A stretch of DNA of 64,000 nucleotides from Acestrorhynchus altus (taxonomy: Eukaryota > Chordata > Actinopteri > Characiformes > Acestrorhynchidae): the NCBI GenBank assembly GCA_034509495.1, contig CM067507.1, positions 21,713,121 to 21,777,120 on the forward strand, written 5' to 3'. Below, in pieces: positions 35,804 to 49,464 of this stretch. Within the stretch, counting starts at the first letter, position 1. Every line of letters starts with the position of its first letter. The translations under genes and the position numbers were made by a program. Under the pieces are notes generated by a model that ran no database searches, had not been told where the DNA came from, and worked only from the letters and a program-made list of their open reading frames with translations.

Positions 35804-36719
35804 TTGCCACCAGACTGAAACTCCTCCACACTTGATCACTCTTGAGAAAAAAGAGAAAATTGTTTTTATAAGAACTTTAGGACTTGTCACAAATCTTTTG
35901 TTGTACTAGATAATGTTTTCGTTTTGACATTTGGTATATTTTTGCTTTTGTATCACAAAATACACTGACAATAAACCTCAGTCAGTTTTATTGTGGATGT
36001 TTTTTTTGAACGTTTTGCTTAATGTAACAATTTAAGTAGGAGTAGTAAAGCCAGGGTCTACAGCCATGAATAAAACTTACCTGCTCCTACTTTACTCTTT
36101 CTCACTGAGAAATGTAATATACTCTGTCTTCTGGGACACAATTGACCTCCAAGCAAGTAAACAGTTAAAGCCACCTATAAAGCTACCGAAGAGCTTCATT
36201 CTGGTACAATCCAACTGACAACAGGTCTCATATTCTACTAATGATTAACTCTTCCACAGAGATACTCGTTTACTCTTTGCTTCATTCTGAATAGAGACAT
36301 TGTGTAATGCAGGTATAAGAATTGTTGCAAGGAATTGCTGCAAAGATTTGAAGTTCTACCAATATAATAACAAATGTCATCTCTCTACATACATGTAGAG
36401 AGTACAACATAAATGTTTTCACAGTTTGACATAAAAAAATGAACAAACCACCTATTCATAAAATTCATGTTACAGCTTAAAGCCACACTTAGGATTCATT
36501 GCCAAACCCAAGGCTTGAATGTAATATTGAATACACAAGTAAAGAAATTGAATATTGTGGAAAAGTTTCATTCAGATTTTTTTATAAAAAAAAAAAAAAG
36601 TAAAAATTTACATTCATTACATGACTTTGTTTTTCTGTTTATCAGTATGGTTATCACAAATTCAGTACCTCAAATTATTTGAATATTAGGAAATATTTAA
36701 ATATAATGAATATAAATTT

Positions 36720-36925
36720 TTTTACATTTAGCTGACGCTCACACCCAGAGTGACTTTACAAGGTTACTCACATTACAACGGTGGGCCAGAATAGTGTTAG
36801 GCTGCCCAAGGACTCTTGTTGGCATTGCACAGCATAGAAGCCCAGACTGGGAATCGAACCCCAGTCTCCCACATGCGTAATGTGGTGACTCACTTCTGTT
36901 ATCTGTTGCACCACACCAACCACTT
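36720..36925 (-). repeat. tRNA-derived SINE
   Basis: On the minus strand an A-box-like 'tgtggtgcaacagataacag' is followed about 50 bp later by a perfect B box 'ggttcgattccc'. The 3' end carries 'aagtcactctgggtgtgagc' and 'gtcagctaaatgtaa', the common fish 'tttacatttagc' tail. Confidence 0.7.
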
Positions 36926-37064
36926 TTTTAATTAAATTATGCACTAGTACAAATTTCCATGTAAACACATGGCTACATGTTTTAGTAAAATTAGGGAGTC
37001 TTAGTAATCTTGGGACTTTGGGACTTCTTGATTGGAGCTTTTATGTGACAAGGATGCTGTCCCT

Positions 37065-40000
37065 CTAAAGCTCATTGTCAGCTAATCTGATCTTGATGTT
37101 TACTCCATTGATGGATCTCAGCACTAAACGAGGGAGCAACTTTGGAGTATGATCTGGATCCTTGATGAGGATGTACTTCTTCAATGTCAGCACCACCACC
37201 ACTTTCATCTCATTCATGGCAAAGTTCTGTCCAATGCAGTTCCTACATTTAATGCAAGTGATAAATTAGTAATGTTAAATTAAGAGGACCAAGCATTATT
37301 AAAACTTGACTACTATGAATCACATATTTCATATTTCTATTGGCTGTTTCATTTGATGTGATGTAATTGTAGACTAACTTTTACAACATTCCTGCAAAAC
37401 AAAGACTATGGTCAAAGGTCTGTTGTTTGTTGCTATAGATGGTTGTCGCATTCTCAAATATACAGCAAATCACCAGCCTTATTTTGTGGAGCTAAATAAT
37501 AGGGACATAATGAGGTCATGGACACAAAGGCTCCAAACTCCAATCAGATAAATGGGTAGGGCCCATTCAGGGTTAGAGTTGAATCAGGGTGAGAGCTGAG
37601 TCAGTCAGTTCTACACAGAGATATAGATACAGACCTGGGTCCTGCAGAGAAGGGCACGAATGCATGGGGGTTTCTCTTGGCTGTGTTCTCTGGCAGAAAT
37701 CTTAGAGGATCAAACACCTATGCGAAAAACATGCAAATAATGCAAATAAGTATCTGTTCTTATATCTGTTCTTAGTTCTGACTGTGCCATCAGCCTGTCA
37801 TTGCTGTCAAACAAAAATGTTATCTCTGGAATGATAACTTTCCAGAAGAATGAAACTTTCAGTAGAAGTCAGTAGTCATTTTTAAGCACATCTATGGGAT
37901 CATTCATGAAATTTTGACATAATATAAAGATCAACTATCAGATTCATATTATGTAAAAAATAAAAATGTTTTCCTCAATAATCATCATGACAGAGGAGAC
38001 TGTTTCATTCACACATGAGTAAGGTAGCAATTTTATTTAGGGCTTCATGTTCTTCCTCTGAAATTTTAGTTGGTTCAAAACTCCACTTTAAAATATAAAT
38101 TGCATACTGTAGTCTCCAGCAAAGATGCTTGGTCAGGATTTAGTTTAAAATTAAAATGCAGACAGATATTTAATAAATGTGCTTAGATTTCATACATCTG
38201 GATTCTCCCAAACTGTAGGGTTCCGGTGGATTCCATAAACACTGGTTCCAATAATGCAACCTATAGAAAAGAAAAAACTAACTTACTATCGTTCTGGCTT
38301 CTGCTGTTTCCCAAATTGCATTAATAAAGTGACAGAAAAACAAACAGACTGGTTAATGTTTCAGCAAATTTTGTGAGAGGCAAAGGTCATTCCAAAGCAC
38401 TGAGGAGCCTGTCAAGTCTTACTACTCAGGTAAAGTCAACGTTCAAGAAAAAGATTTTACAGATATACACAATACAAACAAACACAATGCAAACAGAATT
38501 CAAAAGGACAATAGCATTGCAAGCAAATGTATTAAAAATAAAAACACAAAAATATACATATGTATTCACAGACACTCAAAATTGAGTTCAGGTGCATCTT
38601 GATTTCACTGATCATCCTTCAGATGTTTCTACAGCTTGATTGGCACACACCTGTGGTAAGTGTAGTTGATTGCACATGATTTGGAAAGGCACACACCTGT
38701 TTATATAAGGTTCCATATTGTAGACAGTGGCTCATAGTAGACAGTGCATGTCAGAGCACAACCCAAGTCATGAGGTCTAAGAAATTGTCTGTAGACCTCC
38801 GGGACAGGATTGTATTGAGACACAAATCTGGGTAAGTGTACAGAACAATTCCTGCTGCATTGATGATCCCAATAAGTACAGTGAACTCGATCCATAAATG
38901 GAAGAAGTTTGGAACCACAAGGACTATTCATAGAGCTGGCTACCCGGCCACACTGAGTGATCATGGTTGGAAGGCCTTGATCAGGGAGGGGACCAAGAAT
39001 GCAAATGATCCCTCTGACAGAGCTCCAACATTGTTCTGTGGAGAGATGAGAACCTTACAGAAGGTTTACACCCATTTCTGTAGCACTCCACCAATCAGGC
39101 ATGTATGGTAGAGTGGTCAGATGGAAGCCACTCCTCAGTAAAAGGCACAACAGCCCATCTGGAGTGAGCCAAAAGCCACCTAAAGGACTCTCAGACCATG
39201 AGAAAAAAAAGATTGAACATTTTGGACTGAATGCCGAAAATGTCTGGAAGAATCCAAGCAGCAGGAATAGAGAGACTGGTCAGGGTTGAGGGAAAGGTGA
39301 CTGCAGTGATGTACAAACACATTCTTGATGATAACTTGCTCCAGAGCACTCTGGACCTCAGACTGGGATCAAAGGTTAATCTTTCAACAGGACAATCACC
39401 CTAAGCACACAGCCGAGATAACAAAGGACAACCCATTGGGACCACTCTGTGAATGTCCTTGAGTGGTCAAGACTTGAACCAGATTGAAAATAAAAATGGC
39501 TGTGCACTGACGGTCCCCATCCTATTGATGGAGCTTGAGAGGTTCTGCAAAGAAGAATGGGAGAAACCTCCCCAAGTCAGGTGTGCCAAGCTTGTAGCAT
39601 CATACTCAAAAAGATTTGAGGCTGTAATTGCTGCCAAAAGTGCTTCAACAAAGTAATGAGCAAAGAAACAGCTTCAATGCTGTTATGCTGGTGGGTTTCC
39701 TACCATGAACTGCTTGCCTCAGGTCCTTCCACAGCATTTCTATTTAATTAAGACTAAGAATTAAGATAATCATTTAACCATTCTTTACCACTACTTGTGT
39801 GTTTAAGGTCATTGCCTTGATACATGACCCACACTCTTCTGAGATTCAGCTCATGGACATTTGGAATATTTTGCTTTAGAATTTGCTGGTATAATTCATA
39901 ATTTATTGTTCCATCAACGATGGCAAACAGCCCTGGCCCAGATGCAGCAAAACATCACCACCATTTTCACAGATGGTCTCATTTATTTGACCACATTAGT

Positions 40001-42868
40001 GCTATTCTCTCATCCCTCCACTGGCTTCCTATTAAATTCCGGAATTGACTATAAAATATTGCTCATAACCTATAAGTCGCCTCACTGGCTTAGCCCCACA
40101 ATATCTAAAAGACCTTCTAAAACCATACAACCCGTCACACACACTGCGTTCTCAAGATGCAGGTCTACTGGCAGTCCCTAGAATTAAAAAGAACACTGCA
40201 GGGGGAGCTTTCTCTTATCATGCTCCCAAACTCTGGAATTGCCTTCCTGCTACTGTCCAGGACTGAGACCCAAACAAATCATGACTAAACACTTTTCTCT
40301 TTATGTAGGCCTTTTATTAACACCTCTAAGGGATCACTAAATGTTCCCCCCCCCCATGTCCTGAGCTGCCCCTGCTGCCTGGCTGATAATGGTCCACGCC
40401 CCCCTTGTGAAGCTTTATCCAAATGATTCTACACAGATGTCTACTCATCCATATCTGAGACTCCACTGCCAGATTAGAATACTTAACTTGCATGGACTTC
40501 CATACTAACACTAAGCTTGCATCTGACATTTCCATTTTATGCCCATGTCCATGCCTATCTCTGTGCTATCAAGTGTCAACCAGATGAGGATGGGTTCTTC
40601 TTTCCAGCCTTGGTTCCTCTCAAGGTTTCTTCTTCCTAGCCTGAGGGAGTTTTCCTTGAAACTGTAGCCTGCCGGCTGCTCATTTGAGGCATGGACCCAG
40701 ATTTCTGTAAAATTACTTGTAAAAAGTGCTGTACAAATAAACTAATTGACTAATTTATTCTAGACATGAAACATGATAAAATGTGACAGTAATACCATTT
40801 CAAAGTTTAATTAGCATAAAACTGATCAGTTACTGTTTGAAAATGTCACGTTAAATACTGTAGTGAGTCAACCAAAACTACAGGCTCCCAGATGCAGCGC
40901 CAATGCTGGTACAGGAGGGGAACCAAATGTGAGGCTTGGATGTATTTTAGTTTTTATATGAGTGCAGAAACATTAAACCTTATGAGTCATCTTCATTTAC
41001 ATTTACATTTACATTTAAGGCATTTAGCAGACACTCTTATCCAGTGCAATGTTACTCAAATTCATGACCACCATACACCTTTTTATGATGAAAGCAAGGT
41101 AAGCTAATACAGCATTTAAGGTGGAATGAGAACCAATAAAAAGACAATAACTTGACAATAACCTGTGAGCTAAATGTGAGCAACTGTGCAACAACCTTGT
41201 GTACAATCTCACTTCAAATCTTTGTTAAAAAATTAGATTTGGCTAAAAAAGGTTCAGGATCCTCTTTTTGAATGACCTAGTTGCAATCACACCTAGTGTG
41301 TATTTAAAAAATAAGCTCATCTGTATTATTGATTATTTAGTAACAGTTTGTAACAACTCCTGAGATTCTCCTGTACAGCAAAACAATAGATATTACTCTC
41401 AGACATGCCTAACACAAAAAATTTGGGAAATATAACGTCATTAAGATTTGATTACACTTAAACACTGGCATTTGGGCAATTTCTGTGAGAAACAAAGCAG
41501 TGTAGCAGAAACAGGCCATTAATGCAATCTATAACTGCAATTAGAAAAGTTAGAAATCTACTGAGTACAACTTGTTAATCATTTTACCACACATCAGAAT
41601 TTTACCTTTACATTTAATGTTATTTAACATGAATTATTTTGTTCTGTATAAAACCTGTTGAAATGATTTCAGTGTGTGTATATAATTATTTTAAACTGCT
41701 CAGGATATTTGAACAATACTGTGATAATACCGATAACAATGATGGCACTGTATAGCATTCAGATTTAGGTATTGTCTTCAGAAAAATATTATAAACATAC
41801 AAAAAAATGTCTTACCCTCAGGCACAGTTCTTCCATCAAAAAAGGTCATTGGTTTGGACAACTTCCGTGCCATTCCTGGTACAGGAGGGTACAGACGTAG
41901 GGATTCTTTGATGCACATTGTGGTGTATGGTATTTTACTAAGGTCCTCCCTGAAATAGAAAAGGGCATTTTGAGGCTCAAAAAGGACACAAATAGGACAA
42001 CGGAGACACTTACAGGTCAAAACCATAACTTTAATGTCTCTAACTGTCCATAACTTTAATTGGGGGTTCTTGTTGCCTCATAATAATCAAATGTGTATCC
42101 TGGGCACAGCTACTTATTTGGTCCACTATTATTATGTGATGTTATAACTACAATATATAGAACATATGAATGGACTGAAGTGCAATGAAGAGTGCAGAAT
42201 TTGGGACACTTTCAGAAACTGATATGTACACATGCTGATTTCTGATTGATTGAGGTTTTTGTGTGATCTCAGCATCTCAGTTCACAGCAGATCTGTGGAT
42301 ATAATTAATTAGAAACTGTTGTAACTTATGGCACTAAAACTGAACTATGTTTCTTTTTAATACCTTCTTGTCTGTTATGTCTACCCTATGCCACTGCAGT
42401 ACTAGAGAAAAGTTAAAAGGCAGTACCAGTCTATACTGTCCTTTCCCTCTAGGACTTGCTGGATTTCCACTCTGCACTTCTCCTGGTGCTCAGGGTGGCA
42501 GGCCATAGTGTACAAAATCCAGGAAATACCACTGGCTGTAGTGTCATGCCCCTCAAACATAAAAGTGTCCACCTCAGCTCGGATGTCCTCATCTGATAAG
42601 CCCTGCTGCTGTTCATCCTACAGATCAGATCTTGGTTAACAAACACACACCATCACTTTCATGACAGCAAATGTATAACCTGAATTCTATGATGGCTTAA
42701 ATGCTTCTGGTGACACCTATAGATGTTTATTAACCAATATGACAATTATTATGTTGCCTGTCCAAGTGTATTGTCCTTTTTTGTAAATATCTGAAAGTGT
42801 GGCCAAAGATGTAGCACAAAATGGTCACAAATATGACATAAATAAAAGTGACCTAACTACTAGGTGTA

Positions 42869-42944
<76 letters not shown>

Positions 42945-44615
42945 TTGTATGGCATACACATAGCACACAGCTTCCTCATAAATTTTGATGAAATGGGTGT
43001 GACATACTCGGGCAACGAGAAGGATATCCAGAAAGTCTAAATTCCTCTTCCTCTGAGAAATATCCAGCTCCTTCTCTTTTGCTAAAACTTCTTTCCTCTT
43101 TCGTATGACTTCCTCTACAAAAGAAATGCAAATCCTTTGTAACGCAGATGCAAATTTATTGCAGTCTTCATATTACATTCCAGTGATTAGGCTGTATAAA
43201 ATTTCAACACTATGGGACTGAGCAAATCACTTAAATGAGTGATTTGGTGATATCATACCCTGTTCAATTTCCAAATATGTGAATAATTCTAGCGGGCAGT
43301 GCATGTGCGGAGACACAATTAAAACTGAGATCAAATGCATTCAGACACACCTGTATGGCTGTGTGCAATTCTGCATGCTCTCCTGTATTGATAACCATGT
43401 GGACTGAGGTGAAAGATGAAATCAATGTGATACAGAAAGACTCGGAATCGGACGTTCACCAGGTCGCACAGGTCATACACTGCCTTTATATATTTGTTGG
43501 TTCCACTAAAAGAGAAATGGTGAATTTATGAGTATGACTGCCTTGTATTTAAAGTATAGTACAATGTGGAGTCAATGGCTTACTTTTATTCACCTCTCTG
43601 TTTGACAGTTAGTATGGCAGCTGAATGCACACTTCATTATGCTGTCCAATGTCATCAAACTAACATGCTGGAAAAGTTCAAAGGACTCCTCTGTTTTGGC
43701 ATAGCTTTCCCACTTGTCCTTTAAGGGAAAAAATATTAAATGTTAAACATATTGCATGAGGCACATAAAAACAGTAACTCACTTACAAAACATTAACTCA
43801 CAGCTCCAATGCATGTGACATGAACTCACCAGCATAACCTTTGCTGAGTCGGACATTAGTTTCACGTATGGCTTCAAGATATCATAATGGAAGCCAGGGG
43901 TGAGGAGTCTCCTGTGGCGAAACCACCGCTGCCCTGCTGACACGAGTAAACCTTCGCCTGGAAAGACAATGTAAACAGTGGTCTTAGTTAAATATAAAAG
44001 AAATTTACAGTCATTTAGAGACATTATAATGTTGGATGAGGTCTTTTTGGTGAAGGCTTCAGTCCTAATGCCACCACATCTTGTCTAACGTTACCTATCC
44101 AAGAGGTGAGAAATCTGTATGCTAAGTCATCCTTTGGTTCTGTGGATCAAGAATAAAAAACATGAGATCTCTGTTAGGTATTAGGTTTCTCAGACTGTTA
44201 TATGAATCAGAATTCATTTATATTTTAGTTTATTTGCACCTGTTGATGCCAGAATGGTCTTCACATAAGCTGGATGGTGTATATTTAAAATTGAAATGAC
44301 AGGGCCAAACCACAATGGGAAGGCATAGGGATACATTTCTCCCCAAACGGTCATCTTCTCCAAGTCCTGTCCATCTTGCTTAAACTGTAATACACAGTGT
44401 AAATAAGGGATAAATATCCTGGGCTGTGTGAACTGTCGACAGCTCAATACAACTCTGGAGTATAATAAAGTTGTACCATGCAATTTCGAGAATGTCAAAG
44501 TCACAAATTCAGTCTATTCGTCTTACAATAGCTTCTATTACAGCCTTAAGTACTGGCATAAGTCAATAACCCAGAGTGGGGTCGGGCTTAGGGTCAGATA
44601 TGCACAGAGTACACC

Positions 44616-44696
<81 letters not shown>

Positions 44697-45024
44697 TTTA
44701 TTGATTGGCAGAAAAACAGACTGCAGACCGACACACTGACAGACAGACTGATAGATACTGATTACCAATGTCACTGTTTATACTAGAAGAGTGAAACTGG
44801 ACTAAAAGTCCTCTGAAACTTACTTGATGAGTGTTTCCAAACAGCCAGTGGCCCGGAGGTCCTGGAAACTGTTCAAATGCAACTCTCAATCTCCTTCTCT
44901 CTTGCAACACCTTACTCAGCAGCATCCCGATAGAGACCACACACACGACCCCCAAAACATGATAGAAACGAAATGTTTCCAGGTATATTTTTGTTATATC
45001 CCTAATATATTCCAGAACTTCCAT
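37065..45024 (-). CDS. cytochrome P450 family 4, CYP4T/CYP4B1-like (cyp4t8-like), 12 exons
   Basis: Exons in transcript order: 45024-44824, 44384-44240, 44139-44095, 43957-43830, 43718-43594, 43505-43351, 43114-43008, 42617-42427, 41949-41816, 38260-38196, 37717-37635 and 37242-37065. Total 518 residues. The N-terminus has a membrane anchor (YHVLGVVCVVSIGMLLSKVL, about 31-50) and the proline hinge FPGPPGHW, so it is an ER membrane monooxygenase, oxidising fatty acids or related compounds. The I-helix FMFEGHDTTAS holds E324, the residue that bonds heme covalently in CYP4 enzymes, and T328/T329. ExxR is E381-R384, and the heme loop FSAGPRNCIG has Cys462. Wording is closest, from memory, to mammalian CYP4B1 and fish CYP4T. 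The upstream in-frame GTG is not used, because ATG at 45024 opens the usual N-terminus. Intron 9 (3.6 kb) is full of transposons. Confidence 0.93.
38586..39665 (+). pseudogene. Tc1-like transposon with broken transposase
   Basis: It starts with the 5' non-coding words of salmon-type Tc1 (aggtgcatcttgatttcact, ggaaaggcacacacctgttt). Transposase pieces follow in different frames: LRDRIVLRHKSG, STVNSIHKWKKFGTTRTIHR, ILDDNLLQS, LNQIENKNG and EEWEKPPQVRCAKLVASY, ending EAVIAAKSASTK. Frameshifts and stops break it several times. Inside CYP4 intron 9. Confidence 0.85.
39672..39985 (-). mobile_element. second Tc1/mariner-like fragment, opposite orientation
   Basis: 'tccacagcatttctatttaa', 'cttgtgtgtttaaggtcatt', 'gagattcagctcatggacat' and 'ccctggcccagatgcagcaa' are minus-strand transposase words of a different Tc1 family. 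It abuts the previous element. Confidence 0.65.
39985..40755 (+). mobile_element. LINE 3' fragment (L2-like)
   Basis: Read on the plus strand, broken frames give LSSLHWLPIKFRNWL-like and KILLITYKSPHWLSP, then LLAVPRIKKNTAGGAF and APKLWNCLPATVQD. This is the reverse-transcriptase C-terminal tail seen in fish L2-type elements. The 3' end 'aaagtgctgtacaaataaac' at about 40720 is typical. Inactive. Confidence 0.7.
40990..41065 (+). repeat. '(tttaca)n tttagcagacactcttatcc' fish repeat
   Basis: Four 'catttacattta' units lead into 'ggcatttagcagacactctt', a word found in many fish genomes. Related tails occur at 36720 and at 60353-60380. Confidence 0.7.
42870..42942. repeat. (TA)n microsatellite in CYP4 intron 7
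   Basis: About 36 TA units, 66 bp on the intronic side of the exon 7 donor. Confidence 0.95.
44619..44698. repeat. (TA)n(GA)n compound microsatellite in CYP4 intron 1
   Basis: About 20 TA units followed directly by about 19 GA units with one slip (agaggaga). Confidence 0.95.
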
Positions 45025-45066
45025 GGTTGCCTGTCTGAGTGCCGGGTCACTGCCAAGAACTGTCAC

Positions 45067-48000
45067 TGGAACAGAACATGAGGGACAGAGGGAGGGAGTC
45101 AGGGAGAGAGGGAGAGTGAGCGTGTGAGGGATAGACAGAGAGATACTGAGATATAGTCAGAGAGGGAGGGGGAGAGAGGGAGGGAGAGAGGGAGGGAAGG
45201 ATAATTAGGGAGGGAGCGGTAGTCAGAGAGGGAGGGATAGTGAGGGAAAGAGGGAGGGATAGTTATGGAGGGAGGGATAGTGGGAGGAAAGGCTAGTCAG
45301 AGAGGGAGGGACTGTCAGAGAGGGCGGGATAGTCAGGGAGGGAGGGAGGAAGGGATTGTCAGGGAGGGAGGGATAGTCAGAAAAGGAGGGACAGTCAGGG
45401 AGGGAGGTATAGTCAGAGAGGGAGGGATAGTCAGAGAGGGAGGGATAGTCAGAGAGGGAGGGATAGTCAGGGAGCGAGGGCTCGTCAGAGAGGGAGGGAT
45501 AGTCAGAGAGGAAGGGAGAGATCGAGGGAGGGAGGGAGGGAGGGAGGGAAAGTGGGAGGAATGGATAACCAGAGAGGGAGGGATAGTGAGGGAAGGAGGG
45601 AGGGATAGTCAAAGAGGAAGGGAGAGATCGAGGGAGGGAGGGATAGTGACAAAGAGCGAAAGAGAGGGACAGAGAGTCATAGTTTTGGTGTCTCACAAAG
45701 TAGTTTAATGATGAATGTCTCTGTAACTGACTCACAAAAGCAAAAATATGTCCTGATCTTGCCAAGATATTAACAGCTCAGTGCTGAATACGAGCCTTTA
45801 ACTGTGTTATCATTAATGGAAGGCTTTATTACTAACCTTCAATTCAGACATGACTGTTTGTTTTCCTGCCTCACAGAATACTGTATAAGTAGACTGCATT
45901 TCCTCCATTTCAGATGCAGCCAAGAACCTCCCAGCTGTTATCTGTTTAATAACTGGACACCTTATCCTCTCTGAATGCAGAGACACATCTTCATTTGAGA
46001 TGTAAATATTAACTGAATTGAAATATTCATTTGAATTTGACATAATTTTTCTTGCACCTACAATTATGTTATTTTATTTTTAATTAGTTTTAGATTATAA
46101 GGAAATTGATCATCCAGAGCGTTTTTGAGCTGAAAATGCAATTATTTTGGCAAGTTATTTGTAATGATTACATTGACAAGGATATTTATAATAATAAGTT
46201 CTTCAAAATACTTGACAGTATTCCAAATAAAATAAAAAAAACCACCTGAATTACCTTTATTCTTTTGGCATTGTATGTATATATTGGTATTTTCCCTTCT
46301 CAGTATCTTTTCAGAGCAAATAAAATGATCAAACAGCCTCCTTCCTTCTCATGTTCCTCTATAACTTAATATTTGGGTCAGTAACGTCATTAGCCCCACC
46401 CCCTTGTGGTGATCAGCAAGAGTCTGCAAGCAGGTTGAGTATGTACACATGGACAGAGCAGTAAGCATGCACTGAAAGGCTCCTTTAGCATTTAACCTGG
46501 GATTTGATTCCATTGGAAATGAGTGAATTTGGCTGTTTTGTATTATGAATTCAATACGATGAATGATGAATTACTCACTGATAGTTCATCACACAATGAT
46601 CTGACCAAGTCTGGTAGTCAGAATCATATCACCTCTTTGCTACAGAGGAAAACCCTAGCTGTGCCAGTCAGTGGCTCACATGAGTCACAGTCAGTAAAAC
46701 TTGATGGTTATGTTGTAGAAAGATTTGACTACTTTAATTAAAAATGCTTATGCTTCCACTTTCCTTTCAATGGGTTAAGAAGTGGAAACGACTCATTGGA
46801 GAGTTAATGCTTAAGATGTGCAGCATGTTGAGGAAACCATTCTTCCATCTACTCCACATCACAGTCTTCTCTTGGTGGAACATAATTAGCATTAAATAAC
46901 AGTTCAGCAAACATTCACCTCTTTCAGTCAAAAGCTTTTGTTAAATATAAGCCTTTTTGGTATTATCATTATGTGATATACTAAATAAATAAAATTAATT
47001 TCAAAATAGTATTTTATTCTGTTGGAAGAAATAGATGTTCTAAAACACTATATAATATTAGAATTAATACAGTTCAGAAAGTAAGCAAATTGTGCTGTTG
47101 GATGGTAAAGATATTGAGATGGTTAGAATTTGGTCCCTTCCAAATTCAGCTCATCTGATTTACTTTAATGAATGACTGATTAAATAAACTAGGTACTTGA
47201 TGGCAACGGTAAATACTAAATTTCCTCAGGGCGATGTTTTGAAATGGTTAAAATAACACACAAACACATTGATTCTCAATGTATTCTTTATTTGTCTAAA
47301 AGCAAAAGATTTTAACTACTACAAATAGTAAGGAAACAAAAACACCCTTGAAATAAATGGTATTTGATTTTTTCTTTGGCAAAAGGCTGGTACTTTTGAC
47401 ATAATGTTTCACATTTGTTATTACTTTAGATGGGATGTAGTGCTTTAAAGCCCATAAAATGTGACCGAGATCTGCCACCTTTTTATTTGATCAGTTTTAT
47501 ATCAGGAAAAATATTAAGCTGTTCTGTGTGGAGGAATAAACATGTGCAACTGTAGCAGAGTTAGTGTTTATCCACAGAAACTCATCGGCCACTTTCTGTC
47601 AGTAACCAGATTATACATAAACTGGTTTTGTATGGTGCATAATCTGTGCTCAGATTATTTAACTGTTATTTGTTGATTAAACAGACTCAAAAGGGAAAGT
47701 ATTTGGACACGTATTTAGAAAAGTACCTCATATCTTTGCATCTGTTTTTCTTTTTGCAGTTTGCAGGTGGTTAGTGAAATCACACTAAGCATTCACTGGA
47801 ACCCTGAATGCAAGCTTCATCTTATTCTGTGGTTGCTGAAGCTCCGTCTATGTATACAAACATTAGTCACACATGGGTGTTTGAAGTGAGAAACTTTGCA
47901 ATGCATCATCTACATTTCTCTGACCTTTGTGCACTGCACCCCAGAAGGTGTTCAGTGGCATAACAAATCCTCATTTGGTTTTCAAATGATTTGATTTATT

Positions 48001-48161
48001 TCACTAAAACTAGTTATCTAGAAAGTCTGTTTAATTTACTGTTTAAAGTTTAGCTTAAAACAGCAGGACTATTTACTGATTTGCCTGCTTTTTCATTTGT
48101 CTTATTTGATAGTTTTGCAGTTCATTTGCATGTGAAACCGTCTGCTTTCAACACGAGGAGA
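45067..48161. other. head-to-head interval CYP4/Ig receptor
   Basis: After the purine minisatellite the sequence is AT-rich without recognisable exons. Short open frames at 45813-46043 (-) and 46523-46741 (+) have no family resemblance and no splice context. Confidence 0.5.
45085..45670 (+). repeat. homopurine 18-bp minisatellite upstream of CYP4 exon 1
   Basis: Units like 'gagggagggatagtcaga' repeat about 30 times with variants. The plus strand is nearly all purine, and the minus (gene) strand nearly all pyrimidine. Several G-runs (gggagggagggagggaggg, 45529-45549) can form a G-quadruplex. It starts about 60 bp upstream of the CYP4 start codon, next to a possible splice acceptor (ttctgttccag ending at 45064). 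Confidence 0.9.
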
Positions 48162-49068
48162 ATGCTCTGTATTATCTTACTTTTGACTACTATCGAGACA
48201 CTTTCAGCTAACACTGTTCCCAGTGAGTACTATTTCATTAAGTTCATCTTAAATAATGGACAAAATACTTGTAAAATTTCTCCAGTCATCTTTTTAAAAA
48301 TCTTGTCCTTTACTGAAATCACATTCTTCACCTTTAGTATATTTATATTTACATAAGAGAACCTGTAGACTTTGTTTACATCCTGAATATTCTATGTTAA
48401 ACAACATGACTGTCCAAAATTGTCCAAAATCAGGATTATAACTATAATCTTATTTGTTTGTTTAGTTTGTTTATTCTCTGGGTTTATAGTGAAGGAAACA
48501 TAATATTTAAAATGTTGAATCAATTCTCATTTACAATTAATAAATCAACAAAATAAATGTGGGCATCTCGGGTAAAACAACCCATTTTGTTGAGTTTCTC
48601 AGTGAAAATAATTGAACAAATCTTCTACAACGGTTCTCAATCATGGACCTGGAGTACCACTGCCTTGCCTGTTGTAACACATCCAGTTTGGCTCAGCAAG
48701 TGCTCATCAGTTAGGTAATTGTTGGAATTAGAGAATACTCTAAAACCTGTAGGACAGTGGTACTCTAGACTGAGAACTGAGACTCTAGACTGAGAACCAT
48801 GACTGAGAACCAGTGATCTACACTGATCTATGAATTTAACTTACTGGAAAAAAGAAATGTATTGTATGTGCCATTACAGTTTTTTACAATACATTTTCTT
48901 TTTAAAATATGTTGCAAAGCAACAAAACGAAATGAAGCAAAGAATGAAAGTGTGTCACTGTAGAGGATGTGAATGTCATTTTACTAGGGGTGCCTAACCT
49001 ACATTTTAGAAGTTAAATGTTTGTTAGATAAAAGCACCACTTTAATTAAAAGCAAAGTGTGTATTTAT

Positions 49069-49106
<38 letters not shown>

Positions 49107-49398
49107 TAATCAATCAATCAATCAATCAATCAATCTGTCAATTAAAGTTTGTTGCAAGAACACTGAATTACTTGGTTTGACCAGTAAATTGGTTCTATTT
49201 GAGCTGAGAATTAAGAACACATTCAACATGTCATTTATTTATTTTTTAATTAATTTAATTAATTAATTGCTTTTAATGTAGATTTTGTGCTGAAGAATCT
49301 AACTAATTATTTTGTCTAACTTTTTTTTTTATCTACTGAATAGCTGTTTTTTTTACTATTACTTAATAGCTTAGAGACTACTATTCTATCATTTTACA

Positions 49399-49464
<66 letters not shown>

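Larger units (their letters stand above)
35483..37064. other. tail-to-tail interval ppp1r8/CYP4
   Basis: The ppp1r8 3' UTR runs to about 35990. A CTCF-like word lies at 35787-35803. A tRNA-derived SINE sits at 36720-36925. No coding gene. Confidence 0.6.

Noticed and set aside
38373..39656. Several open frames that could be read as a host gene
   Set aside because: They are fragments of one Tc1 transposase broken by frameshifts.
45025..45066. Upstream GTG start for CYP4 adding 14 residues
   Set aside because: GTG is not a normal eukaryotic start. ATG at 45022-45024 gives the expected membrane-anchor N-terminus, and an acceptor-like CAG lies right before the extra segment.
45223..45765. 147- and 180-codon frames, Gly/Arg/Glu-rich or Ser/Pro-rich
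   Set aside because: Both strands of the 18-bp purine minisatellite stay open because the unit is divisible by three.
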